This document shows, piece after piece, positions 57,632 to 64,000 of a DNA stretch of 64,000 nt. The stretch is from Streptomyces sp. CB02400. GTDB lineage: Bacteria > Actinomycetota > Actinomycetes > Streptomycetales > Streptomycetaceae. The notes under the pieces were generated by a model, which saw only the letters and a program-made list of their open reading frames with translations, was not told where the DNA came from and did no database searches. Both the position numbers and the translations under genes were made by a program. The stretch spans positions 310,001-374,000 of the forward strand of contig NZ_LIWB01000007.1 in assembly GCF_001905725.1 (NCBI RefSeq), given 5' to 3'. The stretch's first letter is position 1. Every line of letters starts with the position of its first letter.

Positions 57632-59116
57632 TCAGCCGGAGCCGGGCGCCGGGGCGATACGGGCTTCGAGGTCGCCGATCCGGTGGACGGGCCAGGTGCG
57701 GGCGTACCCGGGCGGTGTGCCGCCGGGCCCGGTGAGGGTGGCGACCGGGACGCGGTCCGCGGTGCGCAGGATCTCGGCGGCCGTGGTGTTCTCGTTGTTC
57801 CCGGCGGTCGCGCCGGAGGAGCAGCCGGTGTAGTAGCCGATGGGGATCGCCTCGTGGCCGGTGATCAGACAGGGCGGTCGGACACCGAGCCGGTGCAGGT
57901 CGTCGGCCATGCGGGCCCAGTCCCGGCGGCTGTCGACGTTGCGGTCCACGGTGTACACGAGGACGGTGAGCTGCACCGTGAGGTGACCGGCCAGACCGAG
58001 TGCGACCAGGGTTCTGGCTGCCGGCCGCCACTTTCCGCGCGGTGCCGTGACCAGGTACCACAGCGCGTCGGCGACCGGTATCGCGAGCAGGGCGTAGGCG
58101 GGCTGGAGGAAGCGGGGCGCCGCGTACTCGATCATGAACAGGTAGGGCAGGGCGACGGCCGTGGCGCAGGCCAGCGGCACCACGGTGCGCAGGGTGCGGC
58201 GGGCCCGCACGGCGACGACCAGTCCGAGGACGGCGAGCAGCGGCAGCACGAACCACCACAGGGTGATCACCGGGTGGGGCATCGAGCCCGTGCACGGACG
58301 GCACAGGGCGCGCCCGCCCAGGCTGCGCAGCTGGTCGTCGACGGCGATGTTCAGGCCGAGCCCGCCCTGGATGCGGGAGGCCTCGGCGAGCCGCTCCCGC
58401 AGGCCGCCGAACGCGGTGTACGCCTCGACCACCCAGGGGACCGCTCCCGCCAGCAGACCGCCGGCGAGGGCGAGCAGGGACCGCCCGTGCCGGCCGGCCA
58501 GCGCGAGGACGAGGAGCGGGACCGTCGCCCAGACGGCGTCGGTGGGCCGCATCCAGGCCATGAGCGCGGCCCCCGCCACCACTCCCCACAGGGGGCCGCC
58601 GGACGAGGGGTCCGCACGGTGGCGCAGGAAGCAGCCGGCGGCGGTCAGCGCGCCGACGGCGACCCAGTAGTTGGGCATGGCCTGGGGACCGTAGAAGAGC
58701 GTGATCCACAGGGAGGCGAAGAAGGCGCCGGCGGTGACCAGGACCCGGGTGGGGAACAGGCCGCGCCAGGAGCGCAGGGCCAGGTGGAGGGCGAGGCCGG
58801 AGAGCAGGGCGAGGTAGACGCGCAGCAGCGCCGTGGACTCGGACCAGGACGCGACGGGCGCCACCAGCAGGGACACCCCGCGGGAGCGGGGGGCGCTGAA
58901 GAAGGCGGCCGGGTGGTGGGAGGTGACCTGGCTGGTGTAGACGATCTCGTCCCAGCCGAGGCCCAGGACGGGGCGGACCAGGGCGAGTTGGGCGAGGGTG
59001 AAGACGGCGGCGAGCACCGCGAGCGGGCGGGTGCCGCCGCGCAGTGACGGGCCCGGTCCGGCCCGCTGCTCGCGCTTCCGTATGCCGGTGAGAAGGGCAC
59101 CGGTGCCGTCGGTCAT
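57632..59116 (-). CDS. Polytopic membrane glycosyltransferase-like protein
   Basis: ATG 59116, just behind GAGGGACGG, gives 494 residues with about eleven transmembrane helices. The first extracytoplasmic loop contains GWDEIVYTSQVTSHHPAAFF, with an acidic pair in the place of the GT39/ArnT (GT-C fold) catalytic Asp. GNNENTTAAEIL and ITGHEAIPIGYYTGC lie in the C-terminal soluble part. Polyprenyl-phosphate-sugar-dependent transfer to an envelope acceptor is inferred. The partial gene at the right edge belongs to a related class. Confidence 0.75.
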   Translation of the reverse strand: MTDGTGALLTGIRKREQRAGPGPSLRGGTRPLAVLAAVFTLAQLALVRPVLGLGWDEIVYTSQVTSHHPAAFFSAPRSRGVSLLVAPVASWSESTALLRVYLALLSGLALHLALRSWRGLFPTRVLVTAGAFFASLWITLFYGPQAMPNYWVAVGALTAAGCFLRHRADPSSGGPLWGVVAGAALMAWMRPTDAVWATVPLLVLALAGRHGRSLLALAGGLLAGAVPWVVEAYTAFGGLRERLAEASRIQGGLGLNIAVDDQLRSLGGRALCRPCTGSMPHPVITLWWFVLPLLAVLGLVVAVRARRTLRTVVPLACATAVALPYLFMIEYAAPRFLQPAYALLAIPVADALWYLVTAPRGKWRPAARTLVALGLAGHLTVQLTVLVYTVDRNVDSRRDWARMADDLHRLGVRPPCLITGHEAIPIGYYTGCSSGATAGNNENTTAAEILRTADRVPVATLTGPGGTPPGYARTWPVHRIGDLEARIAPAPGSG

Positions 59117-59284
59117 CGTCCGTCCCTCATTCCCGCGCGTCATCGGGTCCCGGTTTCCACGGGTCCTGCGCTCTGGAGGACGGGTTCCGGGAAACCGGCG
59201 TTCCGGGGATCACCGACAAACTAACCCGCGTGCGGCGGGCCCGCAGGACGGGACACGGCCATCCGCCCCGGGGCCCGCCGCCGG

Positions 59285-61639
59285 TCAGCGCGGGTGCGGG
59301 CCCCGGTGCGGGGGCTGCTCGGGCGCCGGGCGGGGCCGGAGCGGCGGGACGGGACGCTCGGCGGGGGCGCCCTCGCGCACGGTCAGCTCGGTGCCGTGGT
59401 GACGGATGGTCAGCGGCGGTCCGGAGCGGAGCGTGTACGTCGCCCGGTCCGCGGTGACCTCCACGCGCAGGCACCGGCCGAGGAACCGCAGGGTGAACGC
59501 CAGGCGGCGCAGCCTCGACGGCAGCCGTGGGGTGAACCGGAGGATGCCGTCGTCCCAGCGCATGCCGCCGAACCCGGCGACCAGGGCCGTCCAGGTGCCG
59601 GCCAGGGAGGCGATGTGCAGTCCGTCGCGGGTGTTGTGCTCCAGGTCCGCGAGGTCCATGAGGGCGGCCTCGGCGGTGTAGGCGTGGGCCAGGTCCAGGT
59701 GGCCGGTGCGGGCGGCGAGGACGGCCTGGACGCAGGCCGACAGCGAGGAGTCCCGTACGGTCAGCGGCTCGTAGTAGGCGAAGTTGCGGGCGATCTGCTC
59801 CTCGCCGAAGACCTCCTCGAAGTGGGCGGCGCAGGTGTGCATCGCCAGCACCAGGTCCGCCTGCTTGATCACCTGTTTGCGGTAGAGGTCGAAGTAGGGG
59901 AAGTGCAGCATCAGCGGGTACTGGTCGGCGCGGGTGCCGGCGAAGTCCCAGCGCTGGTAGCGGGTGAAGCCCGCGTGCTGTTCGTGCACGCCGAGTTCGT
60001 CGTTGTAGGGGAGGTTCACGGCTTCGGCGGCGTCCCGCCAGCCGGCGCTCTCCTCCTCGTCGACACCGAGGGCCGCCGCGGTGTCGGGGTGGCGTTTGCA
60101 GGCGTCGGCGGCGGCCAGCAGGTTCGCCCGGGCCATGAGGTTGGTGTACGTGTTGTCGTCGGCGACGGCGCTGTACTCGTCCGGTCCGGTGACGCCGTCG
60201 ATGTGGAAGACGCCCCGGTCGTCGTGGTGGCCGAGGGAGCGCCAGAGGCGGGCGGTCTCCACCAGCAGCTCCACTCCGGTGTCGCGTTCGAAGCGTTCGT
60301 CGCCGGTGGCCTGGACGTAGCGCACCACGGCGTCGGCGATGTCGGCGTTGACGTGGAAGGCGGCGGTGCCGGCCGGCCAGTACGCGGAGCCCTCCGAGCC
60401 CTCGATGGTGCGCCAGGGGAACGCGGCCCCGCGCAGGCCGAGTTGGGCGGCGCGCTCGCGGGCGACGGGCAGGGTGGTCTGCCGCCAGCGCAGCGCCTCG
60501 GCGGCGGCGTCCGGCGCGGTGCAGATCAGCAGGGGCAGCACGAACACCTCGGTGTCCCAGAAGGCGTGACCGTCGTAGCCGGAGCCGGTCAGCCCCTTGG
60601 CGGGTATCGCGCGCCGTTCGGCACGGGCCCCCGCCTGGAGGACGTGGAAGAGGGCGAAGCGTACGGCCTGCTGGATCTCCTCGTCGCCGTCGACCTCGAC
60701 GTCGGCGCGGGCCCAGAAGTCGTCGAGGTGGGCCCGCTGTTCGTCGAGGAGGCCCTGCCAGCCGCTGTGCGCGGCGGCCGCCAGCGCCGCCTCCACCTGG
60801 TCGCTCATCGCGGGCCGGGAGCGGGCACCGGACCAGCCGTGGGCGACGAGTTTCTCCACCCGCAGCCGCTGTCCCGGCTCCAGGACGGAGGTGACGGTCA
60901 GCCGGGCCATGTCCACGTTGCTCTCACAGTCGGTGGTGGTGCGTTCGGGGCCGTCGACGACGTGGTCGGCGGCCACGGCGACCCTGATGCCGCTGCGCCG
61001 GGTGCGGTGGACCAGGCGGAGCCGGTGGTCCTTGGCGAGGTCCTCCTCGGGTTCCAGCGGGGACTTCAGGGCGCGGGCGGCGCGCGGGTCGCCGTCCGGT
61101 CCGGGCAGGCTCTCGTTGGTGACGAGTTCGGACTGCAGCACCACGCGGGTGCGGCTGTCGACGGGCTCGACCTCGTAGGCGACGGCGGCGACGGCCCGCT
61201 GGGTGAGGGAGACCAGCCGGGTGGAGCGCACCCGGACCGTGGACCCGGCCGGGGAGGTCCATTCGCAGACCCGCTCCAGGACGCCCCGGCGCAGGTCCAG
61301 GGTCCGCTCGTGGCTGACGAGGCGCCCGTAGCGCAGGTCGAACGGTTCGTCGTCGACCAGCAGCCGGATCACCTTGCCGTTGGTGACGTTGATGACCGTC
61401 TGGCCCGACTCCGGGTAGCCGTAGCCGGCTTCGGCGTAGGGCAGCGGGTGCAGTTCGTGGACGCCGTTGAGGTAGGAGCCGGGCAGGCCGTGCGGTTCGC
61501 CCTCGTCGAGGTTGCCGCGCCAGCCGACGTGGCCGTTGGACAGCGCGAACACGGATTCGCTCTGTGCCAGGACGTCGAGGTCCAGGCTGTGTTCGCGCAC
61601 GGTCCACGGTTCGACGGCGTACGCCCGCTGTGTGATCAC
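59285..61639 (-). CDS. GH65 family glycoside phosphorylase (operon with HAD mutase)
   Basis: GTG 61639 overlaps the upstream HAD gene stop (GTGA). The 784 residues follow the GH65 plan; catalytic acid is Glu488 in DGVTGPDEYS. GSGYDGHAFWDTEVFVLPLL forms the substrate pocket and TVRDSSLSACV aligns with the phosphate-binding loop (HESSLS in classic maltose phosphorylases). It probably phosphorolyses a glucose disaccharide to beta-glucose 1-phosphate, which the coupled HAD enzyme isomerises. The pair resembles the Mycobacterium tuberculosis Rv3401/Rv3400 arrangement. Confidence 0.9.
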   Translation of the reverse strand: MITQRAYAVEPWTVREHSLDLDVLAQSESVFALSNGHVGWRGNLDEGEPHGLPGSYLNGVHELHPLPYAEAGYGYPESGQTVINVTNGKVIRLLVDDEPFDLRYGRLVSHERTLDLRRGVLERVCEWTSPAGSTVRVRSTRLVSLTQRAVAAVAYEVEPVDSRTRVVLQSELVTNESLPGPDGDPRAARALKSPLEPEEDLAKDHRLRLVHRTRRSGIRVAVAADHVVDGPERTTTDCESNVDMARLTVTSVLEPGQRLRVEKLVAHGWSGARSRPAMSDQVEAALAAAAHSGWQGLLDEQRAHLDDFWARADVEVDGDEEIQQAVRFALFHVLQAGARAERRAIPAKGLTGSGYDGHAFWDTEVFVLPLLICTAPDAAAEALRWRQTTLPVARERAAQLGLRGAAFPWRTIEGSEGSAYWPAGTAAFHVNADIADAVVRYVQATGDERFERDTGVELLVETARLWRSLGHHDDRGVFHIDGVTGPDEYSAVADDNTYTNLMARANLLAAADACKRHPDTAAALGVDEEESAGWRDAAEAVNLPYNDELGVHEQHAGFTRYQRWDFAGTRADQYPLMLHFPYFDLYRKQVIKQADLVLAMHTCAAHFEEVFGEEQIARNFAYYEPLTVRDSSLSACVQAVLAARTGHLDLAHAYTAEAALMDLADLEHNTRDGLHIASLAGTWTALVAGFGGMRWDDGILRFTPRLPSRLRRLAFTLRFLGRCLRVEVTADRATYTLRSGPPLTIRHHGTELTVREGAPAERPVPPLRPRPAPEQPPHRGPHPR

Positions 61640-62373
61640 TTGTCGTCTCCGAGTTCGGCGAGGTCCGTCACGACCCGGTCGGCGCCGTGCGCGTACAGCG
61701 CGTCGGTCTGGCCCACCCGGTCCACACCGACGACGTATCCGAAGTGCCCGGCGCGGCCCGCGTCCATGCCGGCCAGCGCGTCCTCGAACACGGCGGCCCG
61801 GGACGGCTCGACACCGAGGTCCGCGGCGGCGGCGAGGAAGGTGTCGGGCTTCGGCTTCCCGGGCAGGCCGCGTTCGGCGGCGACCACACCGTCGATCCGG
61901 ACGTCGAAGAGGTCCTCGGCACCGATCGACCGCAGTACGTCACGGCAGTTGGCGCTGGAGGAGACGATCGCGGTGCGCAGTCCGCGGGCGCGGACCGCGG
62001 CGAGGTAGCGCAGGGTGCCGTCGTAGGCCTCCACGCCGTCGGTGCGGATCTTCGCCAGCAGCAGTTCGTTCTTGCGGTTGCCGAGGCCGTGCACGGTGCG
62101 GGCGTCGGGCGGGTCGTCGCGTCCGCCCTCGGGCAGTTCGATGCCGCGGGAGGCGAGGAAGGTGCGGACGCCGTCGGCGCGCGGGCGGCCGTCGACGTAC
62201 TCGTCGTAGTCGGCGTCGCTGAAGGGCCGGAAGGCGTCGCCGTCCCGTTCGCGGAGGAAGGCGTCGAACATCTCCCTCCAGGCGGCCGCGTGGACGACGG
62301 CCGTCTTCGTGACGACGCCGTCGAGGTCGAAGAGGCAGGCGAGGATGTCATCGGGCAGACCTGGATCCGTCAT
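61636..62373 (-). CDS. HAD-family beta-phosphoglucomutase-like enzyme
   Basis: ATG 62373 gives 245 residues. Motif I ACLFDLDGVVTKT holds nucleophile Asp16 and acid/base Asp18. Motif II is TAIVSSSANCRDVL, motif III GKPKPDTFLAAA, motif IV VFEDALAGMDAGRAG. The cap domain carries TVHGLGNRKNELLL. It should convert beta-glucose 1-phosphate to glucose 6-phosphate, feeding products of the overlapping GH65 gene into glycolysis. First gene of that operon; divergent from the P-loop kinase. Confidence 0.9.
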   Translation of the reverse strand: MTDPGLPDDILACLFDLDGVVTKTAVVHAAAWREMFDAFLRERDGDAFRPFSDADYDEYVDGRPRADGVRTFLASRGIELPEGGRDDPPDARTVHGLGNRKNELLLAKIRTDGVEAYDGTLRYLAAVRARGLRTAIVSSSANCRDVLRSIGAEDLFDVRIDGVVAAERGLPGKPKPDTFLAAAADLGVEPSRAAVFEDALAGMDAGRAGHFGYVVGVDRVGQTDALYAHGADRVVTDLAELGDDK

Positions 62374-62467
62374 ACAGGACACCGTTCCCCGATACGGTGC
62401 CGAACAGTGGGTGGCGCGGGCCACATGGCGGCAGACCGTCCGCTTCCCAGGTGACACACTCTCCTGT

Positions 62468-63130
62468 GTGGCGCTGACCTTCGACGACCTCCTCCGCCGT
62501 GCCCGTGCCCTTCCGCGGGGCGGCCGGCGCGCGATCCTCGGCATCGCCGGCAGTCCGGGCGCGGGCAAGTCCACGCTCGCGGAGCGGCTGGTGCGGGAGC
62601 TGAACGGCAGCGGGGAGCCGTGGGTCGCGCAGGTGCCGATGGACGGCTTCCATCTCGCCGACGCCGAACTCGACCGCCTCGGCCGCCGCGAACGCAAGGG
62701 CGCCCCGGACACCTTCGACGCGGCCGGGTACGCGGCACTGCTGCGGCGGCTGCGCGAGGAGACGTACGACGACGTCGTGTACGCCCCCGGCTTCGAGCGG
62801 ACGCTGGAGCAGCCGCTCGCGGGCGCGCTCCCGGTGCCGCCGACGGCCCGGCTGGTGGTGACGGAGGGAAACTACCTGCTGCTGGACACCGGTGCCTGGG
62901 CGCGGGTCCGGCCGCTCCTCGACGAGGTGTGGTTCTGTGTCCTGGACGAGGAGGAGCGGCTGCGGCGGCTGATCGCCCGGCACGAGGAGTTCGGCAAGAG
63001 CCACGCGGAGGCGGTGGCGTGGGTCGAGCGCAGCGACCGGCGCAACGCCGAGCTGGTGGCGTCGACGCGGGACAGGGCCGACCTGGTGGTCCGGCCACCG
63101 GAACCGGCTGGACGGAGTGCGGCCCGGTGA
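62468..63130 (+). CDS. P-loop nucleoside/sugar kinase (uridine kinase/fructokinase-like)
   Basis: GTG 62468 starts a 220-residue kinase. P-loop is GIAGSPGAGKST (Lys34). VPMDGFHLADAELDRLGRRE and KGAPDTFDAAGYAALLRRL are the acceptor-binding stretch of the PRK09270-type family, and VVTEGNYLLLDTGAW carries the conserved catalytic region. The lid is RRLIARHEEFGKSHAEAV. Substrate may be a nucleoside, pantothenate-like molecule or sugar. Context beside sugar-phosphorylase genes favours a sugar, as inference only. Confidence 0.88.
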   Translation: MALTFDDLLRRARALPRGGRRAILGIAGSPGAGKSTLAERLVRELNGSGEPWVAQVPMDGFHLADAELDRLGRRERKGAPDTFDAAGYAALLRRLREETYDDVVYAPGFERTLEQPLAGALPVPPTARLVVTEGNYLLLDTGAWARVRPLLDEVWFCVLDEEERLRRLIARHEEFGKSHAEAVAWVERSDRRNAELVASTRDRADLVVRPPEPAGRSAAR

Positions 63131-63146
63131 CGCAGGCTCTCGTACC

Positions 63147-63659
63147 GTGATCAGAGAAGCCACCGTGCACGACGTCCCCGAGATCCGCGCGATGATCCGC
63201 GAACTCGCCACCTACGAGAAGGCCGCCGAGCAGGCCCGTGCCACCGACGAGCAGCTCCGGGCGGCCCTGTTCGGCGAGCGCCCCGCCGCGTCCGTCCTGA
63301 TCGCCGAGGACGACGACACCGGCGGCATCGCGGGGTTCGCGCTGTGGTTCCCGCGCTTCTCGACCTGGACCGGTACGCGCGGGATGCATCTGGAGGACCT
63401 CTACGTCCGCCCGGACACCCGGGGCGCCGGGCATGGCAAGGCGCTGCTGGCCGCCCTCGCGGCGATCTGCCGGGAGAGCGGGTTCGAGCGCTTCGAGTGG
63501 GTGGTGCTGGACTGGAACGAACCGGCGATCGCCTTCTACGAGTCGCTCGGCGCGGAGCTGCTGGAGGAGTGGACGGTGTGCCGGCTGGCCGGTGCCCCGC
63601 TGGAGGAACTCGCCGCACGGGCGGTTCCGCCCGTGGGCGGAGGTGCGGTGCGACAGTAG
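63147..63659 (+). CDS. GNAT-family N-acetyltransferase
   Basis: GTG 63147 is set where the family N-terminus MIREATVHDVPEIRAMIREL begins; an upstream in-frame GTG at 63117 would overlap the kinase gene. The 170 residues contain GTRGMHLEDLYVRPDTRGAG then HGKALLAALAAICRESGFER, the acetyl-CoA-binding motif A, and ERFEWVVLDWNEPAIAFYES with GAELLEEWTVCRL. It resembles diamine acetyltransferases (SSAT-like: LEDLYVxPxxRGxG). Probably co-transcribed with the kinase. Confidence 0.9.
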   Translation: MIREATVHDVPEIRAMIRELATYEKAAEQARATDEQLRAALFGERPAASVLIAEDDDTGGIAGFALWFPRFSTWTGTRGMHLEDLYVRPDTRGAGHGKALLAALAAICRESGFERFEWVVLDWNEPAIAFYESLGAELLEEWTVCRLAGAPLEELAARAVPPVGGGAVRQ

Positions 63660-63665
63660 GGGCCC

Positions 63666-64000
63666 ATGAGGGGTCTCGTGGCGGCGGACGTACGCGATCC
63701 GGCCGCCGGTGGCGACGACGGCACCGTGTCGCGGCGCGCGGGCCGGCGGTGGCCGATGACCGTGGTCGTGGTGCTGCTGCTCGGACAGATGGCCGTGGCG
63801 ATGGTCACCACCGCCGTGCGGCAGACGCCGACGATCGACGAGCCGGTGTACGTGGGCACGGCCGCCGTGTATCTGGAGGAGCGCAGCCTGCGGTACAACC
63901 CCGAGCATCCGCCGCTCGGGAAGCTGGTGATCGCCGCCGGGGTGGCGGTCGCCGATCCGCGCCTCGACACGGGATTCGACGGCGACCAGGGCGAATTGGG
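63666..64000 (+). CDS. GT39-like membrane glycosyltransferase (5' part, runs off window)
   Basis: ATG 63666 lies seven bases after the GNAT stop, behind AGGGG. The first 111 residues contain one transmembrane helix (MTVVVVLLLGQMAVAMV). They are followed by the extracytoplasmic DE motif TPTIDEPVYVGTAAVYLEER and NPEHPPLGKLVIAAGVAVAD, characteristic of PMT/GT39-type (GT-C) enzymes. The gene continues beyond the window. Confidence 0.8.
   Translation, partial: MRGLVAADVRDPAAGGDDGTVSRRAGRRWPMTVVVVLLLGQMAVAMVTTAVRQTPTIDEPVYVGTAAVYLEERSLRYNPEHPPLGKLVIAAGVAVADPRLDTGFDGDQGEL

Overview
The window is chromosomal DNA of a Streptomyces or a very close relative. GC is very high, third codon positions are almost all G or C, and GTG and TTG starts follow purine-rich ribosome binding sites. 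TTA codons are nearly absent. The families are typical of the genus: streptogrisin, snapalysin, DUF397/XRE pairs, roadblock proteins, DUF5133, DUF5709 and a conserved extragenic repeat. No insertion sequence, prophage, CRISPR array or rRNA was seen.

Left part (1-20 kb). A partial GNAT-fold acyltransferase and a secreted Pro-rich protein both carry TTA codons. A cation/proton antiporter and a secreted-hydrolase group follow: streptogrisin-type protease, secretory lipase and snapalysin. A 73-nt tRNA-Gly(UCC)-like gene lies between lipase and snapalysin. Next come an aldo/keto reductase, a Pyr_excise-family protein, a five-gene branched-chain-amino-acid-type ABC importer in one overlapping operon, a PucR-type regulator, a giant LuxR (LAL) regulator, and a secreted hydrolase closely resembling actinobacterial polyester hydrolases.

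Middle (20-45 kb). This holds a TPR protein, a molybdopterin oxidoreductase without the N-terminal FeS cysteines that overlaps a helical-protein gene, and an S-adenosyl methyltransferase. An XRE/DUF397 pair lies beside a decayed ATP-binding gene. Then come a multidomain PP2C signalling protein, ferredoxin-NADP reductase, a GH65 enzyme, a DevS-like kinase divergent from a flavohaemoglobin (two DevR-like boxes between them), and a four-gene roadblock/DUF4388 cluster with no GTPase or kinase.

Right part (45-64 kb). A two-gene graspetide (omega-ester RiPP) system, TgmA/TgmB type, is followed by a GlxA-like regulator, an ABC exporter and several oxidoreductase-type enzymes. A secreted GH64 beta-1,3-glucanase carries the same GAGAGCGCTCTC operator found upstream of the protease gene 50 kb away. 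An orphan proteasome beta subunit, two polytopic glycosyltransferase-like proteins, and a GH65 phosphorylase/HAD mutase operon next to a P-loop kinase complete the window.

The strongest candidates for new biology are the tRNA-Gly-like gene with GUGC in place of GUUC in its T arm, the roadblock/DUF4388 cluster, the graspetide pair, and the paired regulatory sites. All family assignments come from reading the sequence; no searches were run.
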